From: an uncultured bacterium
Lineage (GTDB): Bacteria; Bacteroidota; Bacteroidia; Chitinophagales; CAIODY01
Direction of reading: 5' to 3'
Length of the DNA stretch: 5,319 bases
Assembly (NCBI GenBank): GCA_903871715.1
Contig: CAIQHW010000479.1
Location: forward strand, 1-5,319
Made by a program: the position numbers and the translations under genes. Shown one piece after another: positions 1 through 5,319 of this stretch (within the stretch, counting starts at the first letter, position 1; every line of letters begins with the position of its first letter). The notes under the pieces were generated by a model. It made no database searches. It was given only the letters and a program-made list of their open reading frames with translations, and had not been told where the DNA came from.

Positions 1-62
1 CATTGGAAATTGAAAAGAAAGTGAAAGATAAATTAGTACCCATTGCACCTTCTAAAAATTAA
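1..62 (+). CDS. C-terminal end of a gene entering from the left, possibly RecA
   Basis: Only one of the three forward frames stays open here. It reads LEIEKKVKDKLVPIAPSKN and stops at TAA (60-62); the two bases before the first full codon belong to a split codon. The gene is cut by the window edge. The charged EIEKKVKDKL segment resembles the C-terminal helix of RecA, which commonly reads like NPE-x-x-x-EIE-x-K-I-R-E-K-L and is followed by a variable tail. If so, the product would be the DNA strand-exchange recombinase. Nineteen residues are too few to be sure, and other charged, helix-ended proteins would fit as well. A strong terminator begins 22 bases after the stop, which supports this being a real gene end. 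I am fairly confident it is coding and only tentative on the identity. Confidence 0.5.
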   Translation, partial: LEIEKKVKDKLVPIAPSKN

Positions 63-84
63 TTTTTACTAAACAGTAATTTTC

Positions 85-135
85 AAAAACCGCTTCACAC
101 CTACATTTGAAGCGGTTTTTTTATTTTTTGTTTTT
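85..135 (+). terminator. Intrinsic terminator of the left-edge gene
   Basis: A perfect 13-bp stem pairs bases 85-97 (AAAAACCGCTTCA) with 108-120 (TGAAGCGGTTTTT) across a 10-base loop. A T-rich tract runs to about 135, interrupted by single A and G bases. This is a textbook rho-independent terminator on the plus strand. It starts 22 bases after the stop codon of the left-edge gene, so that gene and tsaB are probably separate transcription units. Confidence 0.9.
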
Positions 136-198
136 GAACCTTCATTCGCTGCGCTCATTTCGGAAATGCGGCTTCGATTTTAATTTCTCACACAACTC

Positions 199-243
199 AC
201 AGATTTTCACAGAAGCAAATTTGTATTTTTCTGTGAAATCTGT
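199..243. repeat. Imperfect inverted repeat (stem-loop) in the gap before tsaB
   Basis: Bases 199-214 (ACAGATTTTCACAGAA) are the reverse complement of 229-243 (TTCTGTGAAATCTGT) apart from one extra T in the left arm, with a 14-base spacer. The left arm carries TCACAG at 197-202 and again at 207-212, and the right arm carries its complement CTGTGA at 231-236. No T-tract follows, so it does not look like a terminator. It could be a dispersed intergenic repeat, a two-sided protein-binding site or an mRNA leader structure; the window alone cannot separate these. Confidence 0.6.
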
Positions 244-262
244 ATGCTGCGTTTTCTTTATA

Positions 263-289
263 AACTTTAAGAACTTTACAAACTTTCAA
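263..289. repeat. Short 9-bp tandem repeat, AACTTTnnn x3
   Basis: AACTTT occurs at 263-268, 272-277 and 281-286, an exact 9-base spacing, with variable A-rich triplets between. A degenerate fourth copy (AACTAA) follows at 289-294. The array ends 10-15 bases before the tsaB start codon, so it lies in the mRNA leader or the promoter. It is short and AT-rich, so chance is possible, but the regular phase is visible. Confidence 0.45.
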
Positions 290-303
290 ACTAATTTGCA
301 CCA

Positions 304-981
304 ATGACAAATTTATTGTTGATTGATACCGCCACCAACACTTGCAGTGTAGCCATTTCGCAGGGTTCTAACATTTTGCATCAAGAAATGCAACAAGGCG
401 AAAAGCAACATGCCAAAGTGTTGCCAAGCATGGTGCAACAATGTTTGCAAGCAGCTAATTTAAAACTGAATGAAATTAATGCAGTGGCTATCAGCATCGG
501 ACCGGGCTCGTACACAGGCTTGAGAGTGGGTTTGAGCTTTGTAAAAGGAATTTGCACAGCGTTAAAAATGCCCATGATTTCCATTTCAACTTTAGAAATG
601 ATGGCTTGCGGCATGATTGAAATTTGCAAAAACGAATCGGCAGTTTATATTCCATTGATTGATGCACGACGAATGGAAGTATATGCGGCGGCTTATAATA
701 TTGAATTGGAAATCATCGAAGAACCTTATCCAGCAATAGTTTCAGACGATAGCTGGAAAAATTTGCTAGCCGAAAACAACAAAATAATAATTGGCGGCAC
801 AGGTGCTTTAAAAACAAAAACAGTGTTTGAAAATCATCCAAAAATATTTTTTGTGGACGATGAAATTTGCTTGGCAAAATATTTATTGCCCATTGCTTTG
901 CGCCAATTTAATCAGCAGCAATTCAGCGATGTTGCTTATTCTGAGCCATTTTATTTAAAAGAATTTAACGAGCGAATTTAG
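304..981 (+). CDS. tsaB: TsaB, tRNA N6-threonylcarbamoyladenosine (t6A) synthesis protein
   Basis: This encodes a 225-residue protein, close to the usual TsaB length. TsaB is the non-catalytic ASKHA-fold partner of TsaD. With TsaE they move the threonylcarbamoyl group made by TsaC onto A37 of ANN-decoding tRNAs in the cytoplasm. Visible signatures are the N-terminal strand-loop IDTATNTCSVAI (7-18), the family hallmark SIGPGSYTGLRVGL (64-77), IDARRMEVYAA (119-129) and the C-terminal SEPFYLKEF (213-221). The start is firm: ATG at 304 has an in-frame TAA only 12 bases upstream (292-294) and leads straight into the conserved N-terminus. No exact TAnnTTTG promoter element is seen in the 240-base gap upstream. 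The stop TAG (979-981) overlaps the stop of the convergent peptidase gene. No lesion is seen; tsaC, tsaD and tsaE are not in the window. Confidence 0.95.
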   Translation: MTNLLLIDTATNTCSVAISQGSNILHQEMQQGEKQHAKVLPSMVQQCLQAANLKLNEINAVAISIGPGSYTGLRVGLSFVKGICTALKMPMISISTLEMMACGMIEICKNESAVYIPLIDARRMEVYAAAYNIELEIIEEPYPAIVSDDSWKNLLAENNKIIIGGTGALKTKTVFENHPKIFFVDDEICLAKYLLPIALRQFNQQQFSDVAYSEPFYLKEFNERI

Positions 982-2471
982 AAATACAATGCGCCGAATT
1001 TTTCTTTGGCATAATCCACAAAATATTTCACGTTGAGTGGTTCACTACATATGTTTTCTGAAATTTCTTTGGCTGATTTTAATCTACCATGTTGATGAAT
1101 TTTTTTTCGCAACCAGTCTAAAAGTGGCTTCAGCTCTCCATTTTCCATCATCGTATCTAATCCAACAATTTCTTTTTTGGCAAAATGAAAAAATTGTGCG
1201 GCATACAAACTGCCGATGGTGTAGGTTGGAAAATACCCAAAACTTCCATGACTCCAATGAATATCTTGCAAGCAACCCATCGCATCATTGGGCACTTTTA
1301 CACCCAAGTAGTCGAAATATTTTTTGTTCCAAACCGCAGGAATATCAGCCACTTCAAGGCTTCCGTCCAACAACAGTTTTTCAATTTCATAACGAATGAT
1401 AACATGAAAATGATAAGTCAATTCATCAGCTTCAATGCGAATTAAAGAAGGCTCAACCATGTTAATAGCTTTGTAGAAATCAACAGCAGGCAAGTTTTCA
1501 AACTTTCCAGGAAAAAATTGTTGCACTGTTTTCCAATTACCCTTCCAATAATTCAAACTTCTGCCCACCATATTTTCCCACAATCGGCTTTGCGATTCGT
1601 GAATGCCCAACGAAACTGCTTCGCCGCCCGGCAAGCCATAGTGGCTGGTTGGCAAGCCTTGTTCATATAAGCCATGTCCGCCTTCGTGCAAGCAACTCCA
1701 AATCATGGTGTAAAAATTTCGTTCTTCAATGTGTGTGGTTAGTCGCACATCAGTGGGCGCAAACGCAGTGGTGAATGGATGTACCGACTCATCTTGTCTA
1801 CCAGCGTTGAAATCAAAATTCATTTGTTTCAACAATTCAATCCCCAATTGCCATTGATTTTGTTTGGGGAAATTACCAAACATAAAATCATTTTTGGGTT
1901 GCTTTTTTTCTGCAATTTTTTTGATGAACGGCACTAATTCCTTTTTCAAATCATCAAACAAAACATCAGTATTAGTAACTGTTTGCAGCGGTTCGTATAA
2001 ATTTAACAATGCATTGTAAGGATGATTTTCGTAGCCTAAAAATTCAGTTTCTTTTCTTTTTAATTCCACCAACTTTTTCAGCTTCGGTTCAAAAATTTTG
2101 AAATCATTTTTGCTTCGGGCTTCCACCCAGGCATGATATGCTTCTGAAATGGCTTTTGAATTTTCTTCGACAAATGCAGTGGTATATTTTTTTTCACGTT
2201 GCAAATCATCAAAAGATAACTGAACATTTTTTTTCTGTGAATCGGTTAATGAAGTATCGGTTTGTAAATCAGCCAACACTTTTTCTAATTCAGGATTCAA
2301 AAACAAATTGTGCGCTAAACCACTTAATGTAGAAATTTGCTGTCCTCTGAAATCTGCTCCCATAGCAGGCTGATAAGTTTCTTGATCCCAGCTTAAAACA
2401 GCAATGGCATTGCGAACATCAGCCACTTTCTGCATCAGCTCGGTATAATTTTGGTAGTTTTTGTTTTGCAT
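978..2471 (-). CDS. M32 family metallocarboxypeptidase (carboxypeptidase Taq type)
   Basis: This encodes a 497-residue protein, matching the roughly 500 residues typical of M32. The family are cytoplasmic, mostly helical zinc carboxypeptidases that remove C-terminal amino acids from peptides with broad specificity. The zinc site is HEGGH (262-266), in the context LHEGGHGLYEQGL, with the third ligand probably Glu292 in HESQSRLWEN (291-300). Other M32 signatures are DVRLTT (241-246), RIEADELTY (345-353) and HWSHGSFGYFPTYTIG (405-420). There is no signal peptide. All catalytic elements are intact, so it should be active. The start is ATG at 2469-2471; an in-frame TGA lies at 2487-2489 (minus strand), so no upstream start is possible beyond it. 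It is divergent from the porP-like gene and convergent with tsaB, so it is probably transcribed alone. The natural substrate cannot be told from sequence. Confidence 0.96.
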   Translation of the reverse strand: MQNKNYQNYTELMQKVADVRNAIAVLSWDQETYQPAMGADFRGQQISTLSGLAHNLFLNPELEKVLADLQTDTSLTDSQKKNVQLSFDDLQREKKYTTAFVEENSKAISEAYHAWVEARSKNDFKIFEPKLKKLVELKRKETEFLGYENHPYNALLNLYEPLQTVTNTDVLFDDLKKELVPFIKKIAEKKQPKNDFMFGNFPKQNQWQLGIELLKQMNFDFNAGRQDESVHPFTTAFAPTDVRLTTHIEERNFYTMIWSCLHEGGHGLYEQGLPTSHYGLPGGEAVSLGIHESQSRLWENMVGRSLNYWKGNWKTVQQFFPGKFENLPAVDFYKAINMVEPSLIRIEADELTYHFHVIIRYEIEKLLLDGSLEVADIPAVWNKKYFDYLGVKVPNDAMGCLQDIHWSHGSFGYFPTYTIGSLYAAQFFHFAKKEIVGLDTMMENGELKPLLDWLRKKIHQHGRLKSAKEISENICSEPLNVKYFVDYAKEKFGALYF

Positions 2472-2487
2472 CCGAAATATTTTTTGT

Positions 2488-2495
2488 CAAAAATA
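2488..2495 (-). promoter_or_regulatory. Candidate -7 promoter element for the M32 peptidase gene
   Basis: On the minus strand this reads TATTTTTG, an exact match to the Bacteroidota -7 consensus TAnnTTTG. Transcription would begin a few bases downstream, leaving a leader of only about 10-12 bases before the ATG at 2471. I see no TTG-type -33 element at the expected 17-23 base distance, which lowers confidence. Confidence 0.45.
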
Positions 2496-2563
2496 GTGTT
2501 CTGTTTTCGATAAAATGTAGAATTGATTTTTGTTAAAAATTTAGATAAACGGTGCAATAGTTT

Positions 2564-2571
2564 TATTTTTG
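2564..2571 (+). promoter_or_regulatory. Candidate -7 promoter element for the porP-like/porE-like unit
   Basis: The plus strand reads TATTTTTG, an exact TAnnTTTG match. Transcription would begin near 2575-2577, giving a leader of about 80 bases before the ATG at 2656. The expected -33 TTG is not clear: the nearest TTG (2530-2532) is 31 bases away, further than usual. The position argues against translation from TTG at 2578, which would lie at or next to the predicted transcript start. Confidence 0.45.
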
Positions 2572-2583
2572 TAAAAGTTGAAA

Positions 2584-2618
2584 AAGATGTGTAAAACATT
2601 ATTTATCTTGCACATCTT
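2584..2618 (+). promoter_or_regulatory. Leader stem-loop upstream of the porP-like gene
   Basis: AAGATGTG (2584-2591) is perfectly complementary to CACATCTT (2611-2618). Inside it a U-G wobble and two A-U pairs can extend the stem to 11 bp, closing a 13-base loop (2595-2607). It lies just after the predicted transcription start and 37 bases before the start codon. No T-tract follows, so it is not a plain terminator. A role in mRNA stability, in translation control or as an operator is inference. Confidence 0.45.
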
Positions 2619-2655
2619 AATTGAAAACTATGCAAAACCTTTAAACTCGTTTGTT

Positions 2656-3717
2656 ATGGAATCAAAACCTTTACACCATTTTTTAAAAGTCGGGATTTTA
2701 TTTTTTTCGATTTTTATTTTTGGCACAAATCAGCGCAGTATGGCGCAGGACGTGCATTTCACCCAATTTTATCACAATCCATTATTGCTCAATCCGGCGC
2801 AAACGGGCTTGGCTTGTAATTGGCGTGCAGGCTTAAATTATCGCAATCAATGGGCAAGTGTAACTACGCCCTACACCACTTTTGCTGGCTATTTTGATGT
2901 GCCAGTTTATTTCAACAAAAAGCGAAACTCGTCGTTGGGCTTGGGTTTGAGTGTGTACAACGACCAAGCTGGCGATGGTGTTTTAACCACTTTAGAAATT
3001 AATCCATCCATTGCTTTTCATTTGGCTTTGGGAGCGGATAATCCAAAGAAATATAAATTGTCAATTGGCGTACAACCCAGTTTACGCAATAGAAAAGTGG
3101 ATGTAAGTAGCTTAACTTTTAATGCACAATATGATGGCAATACTGGCGAAATTAATCCTGCTTTACCAAGTATGGAACATATTACCAACACCAATTTTTC
3201 AGTGTTCGATTTAAATTCGGGCATTCAATTTTCGGCTGCGCCAACCGATGAAGTTAACTTTTGGTTAGGTGGTTCGTTGTTTCACATGCTGCAACCCAAT
3301 GAAGCATTTTACACCAATGCTAGCAGCGTTTTACCCATGCGCAGTATGGCAAATGCAGGCGCACGATTTATCATCAATCCCACTTGGTCAATTTTACCCA
3401 ACGTGCTGTACATGCAGCAAGCCACGGCAAAAGAATTGAACTTTGGAGCCGATTTTGATTACACCTACAACCCAACTGCAGCCGAGCCTTTCACGTTGTT
3501 TGCCGGACCATATTATCGTTGGAAAGATGCATTTCAAGTGTTAGTGGGTGGAGAATATAAGGGCTACAGAGTAGGTTTAAGCTACGATATCAATTCATCC
3601 ACATTGCGCACAGCATCGCACATGAAAGGAGGATTTGAATTGGCAATTATGTACAAATCGCCATGCCGCTTGATTCCATACCACATCAACAAAATGTTTG
3701 TGTGCCCAAGATTTTAA
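2656..3717 (+). CDS. PorP/SprF-family outer-membrane protein (type IX secretion associated)
   Basis: From ATG 2656 this encodes 353 residues, a usual size for the PorP/SprF family. These are predicted outer-membrane beta-barrels; SprF helps secrete or display the SprB adhesin and PorP is needed for T9SS function. The N-terminus is a signal peptide: basic start, hydrophobic ILFFSIFIFG (14-23), and probable cleavage near SMAQ-DVHF (28-35). The mature start DVHFTQFYHNPLLLNPAQTG is the family signature, followed by YRNQW and many alternating strand-like segments. Near the end are YDINSSTL and GGFELAIMY, and the chain finishes CPRF. The reading frame extends upstream to TTG 2578 and ATG 2587, but those add residues before the signal peptide and sit at the predicted transcript start and hairpin. 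The downstream porE-like gene follows after 49 bases, probably in one operon. Which T9SS cargo it serves is unknown; many genomes have several paralogs. Confidence 0.92.
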   Translation: MESKPLHHFLKVGILFFSIFIFGTNQRSMAQDVHFTQFYHNPLLLNPAQTGLACNWRAGLNYRNQWASVTTPYTTFAGYFDVPVYFNKKRNSSLGLGLSVYNDQAGDGVLTTLEINPSIAFHLALGADNPKKYKLSIGVQPSLRNRKVDVSSLTFNAQYDGNTGEINPALPSMEHITNTNFSVFDLNSGIQFSAAPTDEVNFWLGGSLFHMLQPNEAFYTNASSVLPMRSMANAGARFIINPTWSILPNVLYMQQATAKELNFGADFDYTYNPTAAEPFTLFAGPYYRWKDAFQVLVGGEYKGYRVGLSYDINSSTLRTASHMKGGFELAIMYKSPCRLIPYHINKMFVCPRF

Positions 3718-3766
3718 TTTTGAAAGAAATTTTTAAAAAAAGTTTTTGAGTTTTTAGAAAAACAAT

Positions 3767-5319
3767 ATGAAAATAAAAGCCAGATTTATTCTACTAATTG
3801 TTGTGATTGCATCAGCATTTCACAGCCAACTTTTTGCGCAAGAAGCCACGTTGGACCCCAACGATGATAAATATAATCACGAAATAAAAAAGATTTCGCA
3901 AAAAGATAAAAAGCGTATTGGTGATGATTTATTCAGTTCGGGCAGCTATTACAACGCCATTGAGTACTACAAAGATTATTTGATTGATGATGGCAACGAT
4001 GCCGATGCCACTTTTAAATTGGCTGAATCGTATCGCTATTCACGAGATTATAAACGAGCCGAGGAGTGGTATAAAAAGGCTTTTCAAATGGATAAAAAGC
4101 AAAATGGTGCTGCTCAATTTTATCAAGCCATGATGATGCGATATAATTGCAAACAAGAACAAGCCAAGCCAATTTTGCAAGATTTTTTAGATAATTATGA
4201 TGGCAGCGAAGCCAAAGATTTAAAGCATCAAGCAAGGCTCGAATTGGAAGGTTGCAATTTGGCTTTAGATATGATGACACACCCCACACCAAATTTAGAA
4301 GTAAAACATTTGGGCAGTGCTATCAACAATCCCTACTCCGATTTTGGACCAGTTGCCGAAAGCAATGATGCCTTGGTTTATTCATCTGTAAAATCGGATA
4401 CTGTGGTAATTATTGGCGATGGAAATCGGGCGGCTTATGTGAGCCGAATTTATCGCTCTACCCGAAAGGGAAATCATTGGGCAAAAGGCAGAGAATTTGG
4501 TAATGATAATATTAATGACGACGTAGATCACACTGGCAACGGGGCTTTTGCGCCCAATGGCAAAACATTTTTCTTTACCCGATGTCATGAAAAAAGCCCA
4601 ACCGATTTGCATATTCAATGTGCTATTTACATGAGCAAAAAGAAAGATGGTGCTTGGGAAAAACCAATCAAATTATCTTCGGAAATTAATGCATCGAACA
4701 GTACCAATACGCAACCCACAGTTGGTAAAATTGGTGGTGGCACATTTTTATATTTTACTTCAGATAGAGCTGGAGGTATAGGCGGATTGGATATTTGGCG
4801 AGCAAAAATTTCTTCGGATGGTGAATGTGGTGATGCCGAAAATTTGGGGAAACACATCAATACTGTGGCTGATGATTGTACACCATTTTTTGATGTGCAA
4901 GAAAACACTTTGTATTTTTCATCCAATGGCAGAATTGGCATGGGCGGCTTTGACATTTACAAAGCTGTGGCATCAGGCAAAAAGTTTGAAGACCCCGAAA
5001 ATGTTGGCTTTCCTATCAATTCGTGTGTAGATGATAGATACTATACTTTAACACCAAATCATCGTGGTGGATTTTTCGTTTCTAACCGCCCCGAAGATTT
5101 TTATTTCAAATCATCCGATGGTGCTTCAATAAAAAGCCCCACGTGTTGCGATGATATTTTTGAATTTAAAATCAACATCATTCCGCATTTTGCTTTGAAA
5201 GGATATGTTTTTGATATGAATGATAAAGAAAAAGCAAAACCGCTAACCGAAGTGTTGGTGTATTTACAAACGAATGACAACGCTCCAAAATTGTTGAAAA
5301 TGGACACCTGCTCTTTCAA
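3767..5319 (+). CDS. PorE-like TPR/PD40/CRD envelope protein, cut by the window end
   Basis: The frame from ATG 3767 is open to the right edge, giving 517 residues with no stop. Residues 1-25 are a signal peptide (hydrophobic FILLIVVIASAF, ending LFAQE), with no lipobox cysteine. Residues about 53-144 form TPR-like helix pairs, for example AIEYYKDYL and YKRAEEWYKKAF. Residues about 178-470 form a PD40/WD40-like beta-propeller with repeats such as LYFTSDRAGGIGGLDIW (328-344) and LYFSSNGRIGMGGFDIYKA (382-400), then CCDDIFEF (460-467). From about 478 a carboxypeptidase-regulatory-like domain begins (LKGYVFDMNDKEKAKPL). This order matches PorE, a T9SS periplasmic component that normally ends in a peptidoglycan-binding OmpA domain, expected here beyond the window. 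It probably works with the adjacent porP-like product as an envelope anchor. Whether it is the core PorE or a paralog cannot be told. Confidence 0.88.
   Translation, partial: MKIKARFILLIVVIASAFHSQLFAQEATLDPNDDKYNHEIKKISQKDKKRIGDDLFSSGSYYNAIEYYKDYLIDDGNDADATFKLAESYRYSRDYKRAEEWYKKAFQMDKKQNGAAQFYQAMMMRYNCKQEQAKPILQDFLDNYDGSEAKDLKHQARLELEGCNLALDMMTHPTPNLEVKHLGSAINNPYSDFGPVAESNDALVYSSVKSDTVVIIGDGNRAAYVSRIYRSTRKGNHWAKGREFGNDNINDDVDHTGNGAFAPNGKTFFFTRCHEKSPTDLHIQCAIYMSKKKDGAWEKPIKLSSEINASNSTNTQPTVGKIGGGTFLYFTSDRAGGIGGLDIWRAKISSDGECGDAENLGKHINTVADDCTPFFDVQENTLYFSSNGRIGMGGFDIYKAVASGKKFEDPENVGFPINSCVDDRYYTLTPNHRGGFFVSNRPEDFYFKSSDGASIKSPTCCDDIFEFKINIIPHFALKGYVFDMNDKEKAKPLTEVLVYLQTNDNAPKLLKMDTCSF

Noticed and set aside
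122..130. TATTTTTTG as a promoter for tsaB
   Set aside because: It has one extra base relative to TAnnTTTG and lies in the T-tract of the terminator. Two other near-matches (224-231 and 292-298) also miss the consensus.
107..307. A 66-residue open frame ending in an ATGA overlap with the tsaB start
   Set aside because: It starts at a TTG inside the terminator hairpin, has no ATG, runs through the intergenic repeats and gives a low-complexity F/N/S-rich product. The ATGA overlap looks coincidental.
1037..1399. 120-residue plus-strand open frame inside the M32 gene
   Set aside because: It is the antisense shadow of a clearly coding frame, with no recognisable motifs. The same holds for the other overlapping frames within the M32, porP-like and porE-like genes.
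2630..2644. Four-codon upstream ORF (MQNL) in the porP-like leader
   Set aside because: It is too short to tell from chance, its content is not suggestive of attenuation, and nothing supports its translation.
2578..2655. Longer porP-like start at TTG 2578 or ATG 2587
   Set aside because: These would put 23-26 extra residues before a normal signal peptide and lie at the predicted transcription start or within the leader hairpin.
3718..3766. Possible terminator or promoter between the porP-like and porE-like genes
   Set aside because: Only weak A/T runs pair here (GTTTTT with AAAAAC), there is no GC stem and no exact TAnnTTTG, so co-transcription is the simpler reading.
4627..4956. 109-residue minus-strand open frame
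   Set aside because: It lies antisense to the PD40 propeller repeats of the porE-like gene, and its proline/serine-rich composition mirrors the G/N/D-rich sense codons.

Overview
The window looks like a chromosomal segment of an AT-rich member of the Bacteroidota. The evidence is a PorP/SprF-family outer-membrane protein followed by a TPR/PD40/CRD protein of the PorE type (both tied to the type IX secretion system, T9SS), two exact matches to the Bacteroidota promoter -7 element TAnnTTTG, and start codons with no Shine-Dalgarno-like sequence in front of them. The exact family cannot be read from this much sequence.

Layout, left to right. Bases 1-62 are the last codons of a gene entering from the left; its tail resembles the C-terminus of RecA, but this is tentative. 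A strong intrinsic terminator (85-135) closes that unit. The gap up to 303 holds no convincing gene. It contains a GC-richer patch around 141-176, an imperfect 16/15-base inverted repeat at 199-243 and a short 9-bp tandem repeat at 263-289. Next comes tsaB (304-981, +), a tRNA t6A synthesis factor. It converges on an M32 metallocarboxypeptidase gene (978-2471, -), and the two stop codons overlap within four bases.

The 184-bp region 2472-2655 is divergent. It has one TAnnTTTG element facing the M32 gene and one facing rightward, plus a stem-loop in the predicted leader of the rightward unit. That unit contains a PorP/SprF-family gene (2656-3717) and, 49 bp later, a PorE-like gene (from 3767) that is still open at the window end. 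The second gene starts with a signal peptide, then TPR helices, a PD40 beta-propeller and the beginning of a carboxypeptidase-regulatory-like domain. An OmpA-type peptidoglycan-binding domain would be expected past the right edge.

Functionally the window combines housekeeping genes (tsaB and the peptidase) with a two-gene cell-envelope cassette. In this family such pairs are thought to attach T9SS-exported proteins to the outer membrane and link it to peptidoglycan. I saw no RNA gene, CRISPR array, insertion sequence or clearly new system. The points most worth a second look are the leader hairpin, the divergent promoter pair, the intergenic repeats, and the lack of an adjacent large adhesin gene upstream of the PorP/PorE-like pair.
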